The position numbers and the translations under genes were made by a program. The notes under the pieces were generated by a model, which had not been told where the DNA came from, did no database searches, and was given only the letters and a program-made list of their open reading frames with translations. DNA of 14,015 nucleotides from Candidatus Izemoplasmatales bacterium (lineage in GTDB: Bacteria > Bacillota_I > Bacilli_A > Izemoplasmatales > Hujiaoplasmataceae): assembly GCA_028707415.1 (NCBI GenBank), contig JAQWBC010000011.1, forward strand, positions 1-14,015, written 5' to 3'. Numbering within the stretch: position 1 is the stretch's first letter; the number at the start of each line of letters is the position of its first letter. Below are positions 1-6,962 of this stretch, in pieces.

Positions 1-92
1 TGGAAATAGCCAATACCCTCGCCGTTTATTCCCTGTTTTCGGATATCAATTGTAATCTTATCGCCAATGGCGATTCCTTGCGTAATATCCAT
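1..92 (-). CDS. 23S rRNA (uracil-5-)-methyltransferase, TRAM-domain N-terminus (partial)
   Basis: Only the first 30 codons are present; the gene runs off the left edge. The translation begins MDITQGIAIGDKITIDIRKQ and continues into GINGEGIGYF. A basic stretch followed by G-x-NGEGIG-[YF] is typical of the small TRAM RNA-binding domain that opens RlmD/RlmCD/TrmA-like SAM-dependent uracil-5 methyltransferases of Firmicutes. The start ATG (90-92) follows GGTGAT at a short spacing. The upstream terminator at 127-154 separates it from the dehydratase gene, so it is probably a separate transcription unit. Which uracil is modified (23S or tRNA) cannot be told from this fragment. The family call is an inference from a short but characteristic stretch; the catalytic SAM domain is outside the window. 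Confidence 0.72.
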   Translation of the reverse strand, partial: MDITQGIAIGDKITIDIRKQGINGEGIGYF

Positions 93-108
93 TATTATCA
101 CCAGTATA

Positions 109-117
109 ATTATATCA
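109..117 (-). promoter_or_regulatory. candidate extended -10 promoter for the rRNA methyltransferase gene
   Basis: On the minus strand TGA-TATAAT (117 to 109) is a perfect -10 hexamer with the TGn extension. No good -35 is visible, because the expected position falls inside the terminator hairpin. The start codon is only 17 bases from the hexamer, so the transcript would have a leader of about 10 bases. This makes the call tentative. Confidence 0.3.
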
Positions 118-126
118 CATATCCTA

Positions 127-154
127 ACAAAAAAGCATGTCGGGTGACATGCTT
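127..154 (-). terminator. rho-independent terminator of the dehydratase gene
   Basis: A perfect 9-bp stem (AAGCATGTC, 133-141, with GACATGCTT, 146-154) with a 4-base loop is followed on the minus strand by a run of T (TTTTTT then GT). The stop codon of the dehydratase gene (153-155) overlaps the 5' arm of the stem. The plus-strand side also carries a T-rich run just after the stem (AGTTTTTT), so it might work in both directions. Confidence 0.9.
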
Positions 155-2027
155 AGTTTTTTACCGAATATGTTGAAACAATTTTACCAACCATTTCTTT
201 GATTTCACAATTGTTTAAACTTTCAAATGTTTGTTTGATATATTCAATATCCTTTTCGATTTCTTCAATGTTCATTAGATTCTCAATATAGATTTTCTTA
301 TTATTTGTCTTAATGTGGTTTTCCGTCTTGTCAACCAGCATTTCCTCAAATAATTTTTCTCCCGGCCGTAATCCAGTTATTCGAATATCAATATCAATAT
401 AAGGTCTTAATCCGGTTAACATAATCATTTTCTCGGCCATGTCAATAATTTTTACCGGCTCTCCCATATCAAGAATAAAAATTTCCCCACCCTTTGCGAA
501 AGTCGCCGATTGTAAAATTAAACTGACCGCCTCGGGAATCGTCATAAAGTAGCGAATGATTCGTCGATCAGTAACAGTCAAAGGCCCACCGTTTTCGATT
601 TGCTTTTTAAATAAGGGAATTACTGAGCCGTTTGATCCTAAGACATTGCCAAAGCGAACGGCTGAATAATTTGTTTCCGAGTTACAATTGAAATATTGAA
701 TAATCATTTCGGCAAAACGTTTTGTCGCGCCCATAACGTTGGTGGGACGAACAGCTTTATCGCTCGATACTAAAACCATTTTTTGCACATGATATTCATC
801 GCATAATCGCGCAATGTTATATGTGCCGATAACGTTAGTTCTCACCGCTTCAACCGCGGAATCTTCCATCAAGGGAACATGTTTATATGCGGCAGCATGA
901 AAAACCAGTTCGGGTTTGAAATCGGCAAAAATATTTTTCATCCGTTCATAGTTATATACGGAACCAATCAATACTTTTCGCGAGACTTGATTGAGGTCAT
1001 CTTGATATTTGTTGTTTAACTCCATCTGTAAATCATAAATACCATTTTCATAGATATCGACGAGCATCAGTTCAGAAGGCTGCTTAGCGATAATCTGTCG
1101 CACTAATTCCGATCCAATCGATCCGCCAGCTCCAGTAACCATGATTCGTTTTCCGGTTATAAATTCGGCAACTCCCTCGCCATTGAGTTCAACAACATCA
1201 CGAGAAAGCAAGTCTTCGACGTTGACTTCTAAAAGGGTTTTAGGAGCGTCTTTTTTTAGTTCTTTGAATTTCGGTAATCGCTTTACTTTAACCGGTCGTT
1301 CAGTAACAATCTGAATGATTTCTTGGAATCGCTTTCCATCAATATTGGCAATGGCAATGATTACTTCTTCAATCTTTAAATCATCGATTAATTTGGGGGT
1401 TTCGGATATTGGTCCATATATCGGCAATCCTGACATAATCTTGCCAATCTTCATTGAATCATCATCAACGAAAGCAACCGGGTTTAGCAATAGTTCCATG
1501 CTATTGCGAATTTCATCAAACACTAGTTTTCCGCCGGCACCGGCTCCAATTAGTAATGTTCTTTTCCCAGGACGCCCGTTTTTTCGATATTTCAAGTACT
1601 TAAAGATGCGCTTAGACATTCGTGTAAATATAAGCAGTACAGCTTCCAAAACCGATGTGAACAAAAGCACTAGTTCTGGGATGAATTGGAAATCGGGGAT
1701 TGCCAAAAAGAAAATGGCGATAGTGATGTTTGTGAAAATGACTGCCACAAAAATTCGGAAAATTTCGTCAAAGCCAACATTATCTAACACCATTCGATAA
1801 AGTTTTGTGATGTAGAAAATAATAATCTTAAAAACAATTACAAACGGTAGTATTAAGACCGCCTGCCAAAAATCACTCATCGTGAATCGGTCAGATGAAG
1901 GAGTTGCTAACGACATAAAAGCAAAAATGTAAGTCAGGGCTATACAAAGGGCATCAAGTAACATATATTGAACAACCCGAATTTTTTTCATGTACTCACC
2001 CGTCGTCTCGCTGTTATGTTTTTTCAC
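153..2027 (-). CDS. membrane-anchored nucleotide-sugar 4,6-dehydratase, CapD/EpsC/PglF/WbpM type
   Basis: 624 residues, the usual length of the long membrane-bound form. Four hydrophobic segments (about 18-40, 53-73, 91-110, 118-136) precede a CoA-binding-like Rossmann domain (GAGAGG, 161-166) and a C-terminal short-chain dehydrogenase domain with NAD motif GAGGSIG (299-305). The family's SSDKAVRPTNVMGATKR stretch (421-437) is intact: the usual SDR tyrosine is replaced by Met432, with Asp423/Lys424 and Lys436 present, as in the FlaA1/PglF/WbpM group. These enzymes typically convert UDP-GlcNAc to a UDP-4-keto-6-deoxy sugar, the first step to bacillosamine or FucNAc-type sugars used in polysaccharide or glycoprotein synthesis. 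The exact substrate is not determined. The start is GTG (2025-2027), chosen because GGGAGG lies 7 bases upstream; an internal ATG at residue 13 has a worse-placed site. It has its own promoter and terminator, and sits downstream of a two-component system and a CpsBCD-like module. Confidence 0.93.
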   Translation of the reverse strand: MKKHNSETTGEYMKKIRVVQYMLLDALCIALTYIFAFMSLATPSSDRFTMSDFWQAVLILPFVIVFKIIIFYITKLYRMVLDNVGFDEIFRIFVAVIFTNITIAIFFLAIPDFQFIPELVLLFTSVLEAVLLIFTRMSKRIFKYLKYRKNGRPGKRTLLIGAGAGGKLVFDEIRNSMELLLNPVAFVDDDSMKIGKIMSGLPIYGPISETPKLIDDLKIEEVIIAIANIDGKRFQEIIQIVTERPVKVKRLPKFKELKKDAPKTLLEVNVEDLLSRDVVELNGEGVAEFITGKRIMVTGAGGSIGSELVRQIIAKQPSELMLVDIYENGIYDLQMELNNKYQDDLNQVSRKVLIGSVYNYERMKNIFADFKPELVFHAAAYKHVPLMEDSAVEAVRTNVIGTYNIARLCDEYHVQKMVLVSSDKAVRPTNVMGATKRFAEMIIQYFNCNSETNYSAVRFGNVLGSNGSVIPLFKKQIENGGPLTVTDRRIIRYFMTIPEAVSLILQSATFAKGGEIFILDMGEPVKIIDMAEKMIMLTGLRPYIDIDIRITGLRPGEKLFEEMLVDKTENHIKTNNKKIYIENLMNIEEIEKDIEYIKQTFESLNNCEIKEMVGKIVSTYSVKN

Positions 2028-2069
2028 ATCAAAACCTCCCAGCCAAATTTCTGCCTATATTGTTAGATA

Positions 2070-2098
2070 ATTTTAACACGAATAAATCATAATATCAA
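2070..2098 (-). promoter_or_regulatory. sigma-A-type promoter of the dehydratase gene
   Basis: On the minus strand TTGATA (2098-2093), a 17-base spacer, then TAAAAT (2075-2070), preceded by the extended -10 element TGT (2078-2076). The ribosome site GGGAGG (2040-2035) and the GTG start follow at a normal distance. Confidence 0.75.
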
Positions 2099-2147
2099 TA
2101 TGCGGGACGAAACAAAAATAGATTTACTGAAAGGAATATTCTTTTCA

Positions 2148-2189
2148 TGATAAAGAAAAAATCAAACCAGAAAATTGTCTGGTTCGATT
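2148..2189 (-). terminator. rho-independent terminator of the two-component operon
   Basis: The stem AATC-A-AACCAGA (2160-2171) pairs with TCTGGTT-C-GATT (2178-2189), 11 pairs with one A-C mismatch and a 6-base loop. It is followed on the minus strand by TTTTTTCTTTATC. The kinase stop codon (2188-2190) lies in the first bases of the stem. Confidence 0.88.
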
Positions 2190-3738
2190 ATTCCGTTATT
2201 GGTATATCAAAGAAAAAGACGACCGCGTTTTCCAGATTAACAACACCATATTTATACCCCAAATTTTCCAGCGAAATCTTGACAATCGATAACCCCAATC
2301 CTTGTCCGCCATATGCGCGTGTCCGAGCTTTGTCGACTTTGTAGAAACTTTCCCATATTCTTACCAAACTGTCATCAGGGATCGGCTTGCCACTATTTGT
2401 AACATTAATTCTAATATGACCGTCGTCAAGATACTCGCTATCTACTTTGATAATCATGTCGCCCTCGACGTGATTAATTGCATTTGCCAAAAAATTGTTT
2501 AACACCGTCTGTAATGAATCGTAATCAGAGTCAACAAACTGGTCGGCAATGTTAACTATGAGATTCACATTCTTTTCGGTTATTTTGATGGTAAAAAATT
2601 TTACCGTTTCTTCGACCAAATCCTTGACTGAAAAATTTGTTATGTTAAGTTCGTGGAATCCCGATTCTAATTGGCTTATTTTTAACAAGTTCATAACTAA
2701 TTTGTTCATCTTGTTTGCTTCATCATCGATGATATTCAAATATTCATTAGTGTCTTCTTTTGATAAATTTGGGAGCCTCATCGCTTCCGAGTACCCGATA
2801 ATTAAAGAAATCGGTGTTTTTAATTCGTGGGAAGCATTGGCGATGAATTCTTTTCGCATTGTGTCAATATTGGTTTTTAATTGGATATCCGTGGCCAATC
2901 GATCGTTTGCCGCTTGCAAATCCTTAATTGACATTTCCAGTTGATCACTCATGCGATTAATCGAATCCCCTAAAACCCCAAGTTCATCCGTTGACTTAAT
3001 CTTCACCTTTTTTTCAAAATTGAGATTGGCAAGGTCTAAAGTAACATCGGTCATTTCCAAAATTGGTCGGGTAAACTTATTGCTATAAAAAAACGTCCCG
3101 AGTCCTGCTAAAATCATGAAAATAATCCCGATGATAATGGTAAATTGATTAAAGATTTGCACGCTTCCTGCGATCGATTGAATGGTAATCGTAAGTACAT
3201 AATATATATATAAATTATCATCTTGAAGTTTAGCAACACAAAGTGCTACCACCGTCCGATCATCGCCGGTCGGTCCTACCCCAGGGTTGATTTGATCAAT
3301 ATATGCTATATATGAATCATCATCCAATACTTCAATAATTCGAATATCTTGGGATGAAGTTCCACTCTCGGCGATTTCAACCACAGTATTATAGATTCCC
3401 ATCAAGATTTCGCCTTGAACCATGAATTCACTGCCGTAAACCGCGTCAGCGACACGAGTTGGATAATCGCCGGGAAGGACCGGGGTATCAACCTCTGGAT
3501 TTTGTTTTAATATTAGAAGATTAAGATTATAGCGATTTTCAATTTCGGCGAAAGTATCATCATCGGTCAGCGGATTTAAAGTAACCACTTCGTTAAAAGC
3601 CAGCGTCAAATCGTTCTCACGCGATTCGGTATAAAACGACTCCAAATATGTGTTGTTCAAGACGATTAACCCGACGATGAACAACAAAATAATTCCGTAT
3701 GTGATGAGGAATAGGCGACTCTTAATCGAGGTTTTCAT
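2188..3738 (-). CDS. membrane sensor histidine kinase
   Basis: 516 residues with the classical order: TM1 (about 8-28), an extracytoplasmic sensor region of about 160 residues (30-190) that I cannot assign to a named family, TM2 (about 196-217), HAMP linker (about 218-272), a short coiled-coil link, the HisKA dimerisation helix with phospho-acceptor His304 in FIANASHELKTP, and the HATPase_c domain. The N box is NNFLANA (414-420). The G1 box reads TNSGKPIP (447-454), with Asn where the DxGxG aspartate usually sits, a variant known in VanS-like kinases. The G2 box GGQGLGLS is at 477-484. It should autophosphorylate on a membrane-sensed signal and pass the phosphate to the regulator encoded just upstream. 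Its ATG lies inside the last 17 bases of the regulator gene and has only a weak ribosome site, so translation is probably coupled. The signal is unknown; the flanking envelope genes suggest a cell-surface stress or polysaccharide cue, which is inference. Confidence 0.94.
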   Translation of the reverse strand: MKTSIKSRLFLITYGIILLFIVGLIVLNNTYLESFYTESRENDLTLAFNEVVTLNPLTDDDTFAEIENRYNLNLLILKQNPEVDTPVLPGDYPTRVADAVYGSEFMVQGEILMGIYNTVVEIAESGTSSQDIRIIEVLDDDSYIAYIDQINPGVGPTGDDRTVVALCVAKLQDDNLYIYYVLTITIQSIAGSVQIFNQFTIIIGIIFMILAGLGTFFYSNKFTRPILEMTDVTLDLANLNFEKKVKIKSTDELGVLGDSINRMSDQLEMSIKDLQAANDRLATDIQLKTNIDTMRKEFIANASHELKTPISLIIGYSEAMRLPNLSKEDTNEYLNIIDDEANKMNKLVMNLLKISQLESGFHELNITNFSVKDLVEETVKFFTIKITEKNVNLIVNIADQFVDSDYDSLQTVLNNFLANAINHVEGDMIIKVDSEYLDDGHIRINVTNSGKPIPDDSLVRIWESFYKVDKARTRAYGGQGLGLSIVKISLENLGYKYGVVNLENAVVFFFDIPITE

Positions 3739-4411
3739 TTTGAATATCCAAGCGGTAACCGATGCTTCTCACCGTTGAGATATACATCGCGGCGTCGCCC
3801 AGTTTAGCACGTAGCTGTTTGATATGGGTGTCAACGGTCCGTAAATCGCCATAATAATCATAATTCCAAACCGCATTCAATATTTTATCTCGTGATAAGG
3901 CAATGCCTTTGTTATCAATAAAATACTTCAGCAGTTCGAATTCCTTGGGTGTCAAATCGATTCGATTTCCATTCACATAGACTTCACGGGATAACAATGA
4001 CATTTTTATCGTTCCAAAAATCATTTCCTCAACATCAGATTTGTCTCTTTTGATAATTTTGTTAATCCTAGCCATCAAAACCGATGGCGAAAATGGCTTA
4101 GTAACATAATCATCCGCTCCCAGTTTAAAACCTTTTAATTGATCATATTCGTCACTTCTTGCTGTTAGCATAATAACGGGGACAGTCGAAAATTCCCGAA
4201 TTCGTTCTAAAACAAACCACCCATCGTATTTCGGCATCATGACGTCCAAAATAACCATATCAATCTTGGTCTTTGATTCAAATAACAGATCAATGGCTTT
4301 TTCGCCATCTTCAGCTTCAATGACTTTGTAACCTTCCCGAAGTAAAAATTCAGCTAGTAGTTTTCGAATTCTAAATTCATCATCCGCAACTAAAACATTA
4401 ATGTTTCTCAT
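3722..4411 (-). CDS. OmpR/PhoB-family response regulator
   Basis: 229 residues. The receiver domain (about 4-117) has the acidic pocket Asp10/Asp11, phospho-acceptor Asp56 in VILDVMMP, switch Thr83 and Lys105 in the YVTKPF motif. The C-terminal winged-helix DNA-binding domain (about 130-225) shows LTPKEFELL, the RTVDTHIKQLRAKLG recognition-helix region, and the closing ISTVRSIGYRL wing. It should bind DNA as a dimer, typically at direct repeats, when phosphorylated by the kinase whose gene overlaps its 3' end by 17 bases. The ATG at 4409-4411 has only a weak upstream ribosome site (GTGATG). Upstream is a 71-base leader followed by a long inverted repeat (4489-4540) that contains the best -35 box in the gap, so control of this operon may act there. 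Its targets are unknown; the neighbouring polysaccharide genes are obvious candidates. Confidence 0.95.
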   Translation of the reverse strand: MRNINVLVADDEFRIRKLLAEFLLREGYKVIEAEDGEKAIDLLFESKTKIDMVILDVMMPKYDGWFVLERIREFSTVPVIMLTARSDEYDQLKGFKLGADDYVTKPFSPSVLMARINKIIKRDKSDVEEMIFGTIKMSLLSREVYVNGNRIDLTPKEFELLKYFIDNKGIALSRDKILNAVWNYDYYGDLRTVDTHIKQLRAKLGDAAMYISTVRSIGYRLDIQNENLD

Positions 4412-4488
4412 AATTTCATCACACTTTCTTTAAAATAAAAGACTTTTTAAGGTCTGTAGATCTTTATATTATCCATTTTTCATGAACG

Positions 4489-4540
4489 ACTTCTAGATAC
4501 GTATGGATTGGCAATTGTCAATCCATACTAATCGAGAAGT
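4489..4540. repeat. 52-base near-perfect inverted repeat upstream of the two-component operon
   Basis: The inner arms GTATGGATTG (4501-4510) and CAATCCATAC (4519-4528) are a perfect 10-bp match around an 8-base centre containing CAATTG. The outer arms ACTTCTAGAT (4489-4498) and ATCGAGAAGT (4531-4540) match at 9 of 10 positions after 2-base gaps. No T-run follows on either strand, so it does not look like a terminator. On the minus strand the centre carries a perfect TTGACA (4521-4516), with a poor -10 candidate TATCTA (4499-4494) 16 bases on. It may be a large operator, an RNA hairpin in a leader, or a small palindromic repeat element. Confidence 0.85.
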
Positions 4541-4650
4541 AACCCAAAGTCCAGAAAGATCAATATAGGGGGAAGTGAAGTTGCTGAAAACCTTGGATTC
4601 ATAATTACATTATATTGGACATTTATGGATATTATGTGATGTTTTCTTCA

Positions 4651-4676
4651 AAAACAAAAAAATAATTTTCATTATC
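4651..4676 (-). terminator. weak terminator-like hairpin after the polysaccharide phosphatase gene
   Basis: On the minus strand GATAAT-GAAA-ATTATT (4676-4661) forms a 6-bp, AT-only (one G-T) stem closed by a GNRA-type tetraloop, followed by TTTTTGTTTT. It lies 56 bases beyond the phosphatase stop codon. The position and T-run fit a terminator, but the stem is weak. Confidence 0.4.
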
Positions 4677-4731
4677 AGACTTCGTAATATTATTGTTGAT
4701 ATGCATATAAATCATATACTTTTAATCTTGT

Positions 4732-5421
4732 TTATAATAATATTGTTTTATTGACAAAGATGCTCTTTGCAATCTGGCTTCCAAATCTTTTCTCAATCAA
4801 TAAATACGCTTCTTTAAGTCCATATGAACGAAAATTATGGTTATCTGACGCCACGAAATCAACTAAACCTTCTTTAATCAATCGCAAAACCATTTTTTGA
4901 ATTGATAACCCGTATTTCCCTAAAATTGAAGCGGCATTAATTTGTATCAATCCGCCCATATCCCTAATAACTTGGTAATCGGTGTATTTCACATAGGAAT
5001 ATCGTTCCGGATGAGCAATAATCGCTTGATAACCAATTATTTTTAGATTATGAATTGCTTCGGCGATATCTTCATCTTCCTCGTCTAGCGAAAACTCCAA
5101 CAAAGCCTTGTTAGAATCGCCAAGAGGAACTACAATCTGGTTCTTAAGATCTTTAACCGTTGTAATTGTATAATAAATTTCGTTTCCCAGATGCAACCGG
5201 ATTGGAACCCCCGCTTTTTTTACTTCGTCCAAGAATGATGCAAAGATAATTTTGTTTTGAGAATATTCAGATAAATAATTGCGAAGTTTCATGAAATGTG
5301 GCGTTAAAAACAGATCGGTAACTCCAGCTAGAGAGGCTGCTTCGACCATTTTTAACGAGGCTTCAATATTGGGAGACCCATCATCGACAAACGGTAATAC
5401 ATGTGTGTGAATATCAATCAT
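4732..5421 (-). CDS. PHP-family protein-tyrosine phosphatase, CpsB/YwqE type
   Basis: 229 residues, close to the usual 240-255 for the family. It opens with the PHP metal motif MIDIHTHVLPFVDDG (His5, His7, Asp14). Other expected metal ligands are visible: His42 in LTPHFM, Glu81 in GNEIYY, Glu109 in LLEF, His137 in IIAHPERY, and Asp193/His195 in ASDNHN. CpsB-type enzymes are manganese-dependent phosphatases that remove phosphate from the C-terminal tyrosines of the partner CpsD kinase, resetting capsule or exopolysaccharide synthesis. The gene starts 9 bases after the kinase stop; its site TAGGGA overlaps that stop codon (TAG), so the two are probably translated together. It is the last gene of the wzz-kinase-phosphatase set. 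No anomaly was seen. Confidence 0.93.
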   Translation of the reverse strand: MIDIHTHVLPFVDDGSPNIEASLKMVEAASLAGVTDLFLTPHFMKLRNYLSEYSQNKIIFASFLDEVKKAGVPIRLHLGNEIYYTITTVKDLKNQIVVPLGDSNKALLEFSLDEEDEDIAEAIHNLKIIGYQAIIAHPERYSYVKYTDYQVIRDMGGLIQINAASILGKYGLSIQKMVLRLIKEGLVDFVASDNHNFRSYGLKEAYLLIEKRFGSQIAKSIFVNKTILL

Positions 5422-5430
5422 GATTTGTCC

Positions 5431-6129
5431 CTATTTGGTCTCGGATTGATCATCAGAATATGCATATTGATATCCGTGATAGCCTTTGCTCTTTCGAAAA
5501 TCGATGTTGGCCAAAACTCCACCTATGATGTTAACATTATTTTGTCGCAAAATTTTTAATGCCTCTTTGGCATCATCTTTTTTGGTTCGATTGTAAGCAA
5601 CGATATATACAACACCGTCGACATGCTTACTGATGATTACTGAATCGGTGACCGAAAGCACGGGCGGCGAATCAATGATAATAAAGTCATATTCATTTCG
5701 CAAAGATGCAATTAGTTGGGTTGTTAAAGACGATTCTAAGACTAAGTGTGGATACGAAATCCGTTTTCCGGACAACAAAAGATCAATTTTGCTGTCATCA
5801 TGAACGATCAAATCGTGGTAATCGACATGATTAGTAATGTATTCATAAAATCCCGAGTCATTGACTTGATGAAAAGCACGATGAATCTTTGGTCGGCGAA
5901 GATCAAAATCTAATATTATAACCTTTTTCCCTTTTTCCGCAAGAACAGCGGCGAGGTTGATTGATGTTGTTGTTTTTCCGTCTTCTGGCGTCGCCGACGT
6001 ACATTGAATAACTTGCATCTTGCGATCCAAAGAAGCTAAAGCAATGTTCAACTCGAGTTTTCGATAAGCCTCAGCTTCGATACTGTTTGGCGATTCTAAA
6101 ACGACGTTTTTATATTGAAAATATTCCAT
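5431..6129 (-). CDS. bacterial tyrosine kinase (BY-kinase), CpsD/YwqD type
   Basis: 232 residues. Walker A SATPEDGKTT (45-54, Lys52), Walker A' ILDFDLRRP (72-80) and Walker B IIIDSPP (150-156) identify the P-loop tyrosine autokinase family. The family signature EAYRKLELNI is at 20-29. The C-terminus holds a cluster of four tyrosines (Y217, Y220, Y222, Y224), the normal autophosphorylation tail. This is the cytoplasmic half of the Gram-positive split system; it needs the membrane adaptor encoded immediately upstream, whose TAA stop directly abuts this ATG (6129). The segment that normally reads PNPxELL is degenerate here (SYPHLVLES, 125-133). The kinase cycles with the CpsB-like phosphatase downstream to control polysaccharide chain length or export. 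A role as a general ATPase such as MinD/ParA is ruled out by the tyrosine tail and by the neighbours. Confidence 0.93.
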   Translation of the reverse strand: MEYFQYKNVVLESPNSIEAEAYRKLELNIALASLDRKMQVIQCTSATPEDGKTTTSINLAAVLAEKGKKVIILDFDLRRPKIHRAFHQVNDSGFYEYITNHVDYHDLIVHDDSKIDLLLSGKRISYPHLVLESSLTTQLIASLRNEYDFIIIDSPPVLSVTDSVIISKHVDGVVYIVAYNRTKKDDAKEALKILRQNNVNIIGGVLANIDFRKSKGYHGYQYAYSDDQSETK

Positions 6130-6867
6130 TTAGTCCACCAACTTTCGTTCTTTTATGGTTCCGGGAACGGCGGCGATTACATTTATGTTTAAATATTTTT
6201 CCATCTCGGTTGTGCTCTTAAACTTATTGTTGAAGAGTTCTTTGATGAAAACGATACCAAGTGCCAAAACGATACCGATTAAAAAACTAATAATGATGTT
6301 CAAAACCTTATTAGGAGCACTTGGATTGTCAATACTTGGAGCTTCGGGTTCAAGCATCTGTTTGACTCGATCTTTCAAAAAAATATAATCCGCAGCAATT
6401 TCGATGCTGTTTTTTACCAACTTATCGGCGATTAAAGCAGCCATTTCCGGAGACTCATTGACAACTTCAACCGTCACAATGACACTGCTTGTCGTTGAGG
6501 AAAGAGTAATCGTATCCCTAAGTTCAGCATAACTCATATCCAAAGTTGGAATATCCACCAATATGCTATCTAAAACAAGATCACTCACTACGAATTCTTT
6601 ATAGGTCACAATCAGTTGCTGGGCAAGGGTAACGACCTGCGAATCACTGAGATCGGCACCTTCAGTATCGGCGTCAATTTGGATTATCACCGAAGTTGTT
6701 GCGGTATATTCGGGATTAACAATAACGAATGTATAAATTACCCCAAAAATCGTTACCCAAAGCGTTACCAAAAAAACGAGAGTGATGTTACTCCAAACGA
6801 TTTTCAACAGTTCCGAAAAGGTAATCCCCTCTTCAGTCATTACTTCTTGTTGCTTCAATTCATCCAT
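6130..6867 (-). CDS. polysaccharide chain-length/co-polymerase membrane adaptor, Wzz/CpsC/YwqC type
   Basis: 245 residues with the Wzz layout: a cytoplasmic N-terminus with the family's EGITFSELLKIVWSN-like start (13-27), TM1 about 28-49, an extracytoplasmic domain of about 135 residues (51-187), a proline-rich stretch just before TM2 (PEAPSIDNPSAPNK, 174-187), TM2 about 188-208 and a short cytoplasmic tail. In Gram-positive systems this adaptor activates the separate BY-kinase through its cytoplasmic C-terminus and sets polymer length. The start ATG (6865-6867) has a good AGGAGAG-like site 7-8 bases upstream. It is the first gene of the wzz-kinase-phosphatase set and has a strong candidate promoter just upstream. 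Which polymer it controls is not shown, as no polymerase gene is in the window. Confidence 0.92.
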   Translation of the reverse strand: MDELKQQEVMTEEGITFSELLKIVWSNITLVFLVTLWVTIFGVIYTFVIVNPEYTATTSVIIQIDADTEGADLSDSQVVTLAQQLIVTYKEFVVSDLVLDSILVDIPTLDMSYAELRDTITLSSTTSSVIVTVEVVNESPEMAALIADKLVKNSIEIAADYIFLKDRVKQMLEPEAPSIDNPSAPNKVLNIIISFLIGIVLALGIVFIKELFNNKFKSTTEMEKYLNINVIAAVPGTIKERKLVD

Positions 6868-6912
6868 AGTGATATCTCTCCTTTATTTAGAAGTGAATAA
6901 ATAATCCCTTTC

Positions 6913-6941
6913 ATTTTACACTATTATCGTTATTATTTCAA
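6913..6941 (-). promoter_or_regulatory. sigma-A-type promoter of the wzz-kinase-phosphatase operon
   Basis: On the minus strand TTGAAA (6941-6936), a 17-base spacer and TAAAAT (6918-6913). It lies between the second uppP gene and the wzz-like gene. No terminator is seen after uppP, so read-through from that operon is also possible. Confidence 0.72.
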
Positions 6942-6962
6942 TCGAGGATATTTTCATAAACT

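Larger units (their letters stand above)
4412..4731. other. 320-base intergenic region between the two-component genes and the phosphatase gene
   Basis: No convincing gene is seen on either strand. It holds, from right to left on the minus strand, a weak AT-rich terminator-like hairpin (4651-4676), a stretch without recognisable signals (about 4541-4650) containing an isolated TATAAT without a good -35 on the minus strand, a 52-base near-perfect inverted repeat (4489-4540), and a short leader with a 4-bp hairpin and T-rich tract before the response regulator start. Confidence 0.7.

Noticed and set aside
1315..1800. Plus-strand open frame of 161 codons
   Set aside because: It lies wholly inside the dehydratase gene on the other strand, whose protein is clearly conserved; no family features or ribosome site.
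2024..2029. ATG directly followed by TGA overlapping the GTG start of the dehydratase
   Set aside because: A start-stop pair could affect initiation, but a single chance overlap in an AT-rich leader is not evidence of control.
2549..2944. Plus-strand open frame of 131 codons
   Set aside because: It is antisense to the kinase core of the histidine kinase, and its protein shows no recognisable features.
4437..4455. Small hairpin AGAC...GTCT followed by a T-rich tract in the response regulator leader
   Set aside because: Only four base pairs in the stem; too weak to call a terminator or attenuator.
4575..4604. Plus-strand mini-frame GTG to TAA preceded by AGGGGGAA
   Set aside because: Only nine codons, no supporting promoter, and nothing recognisable in the peptide.
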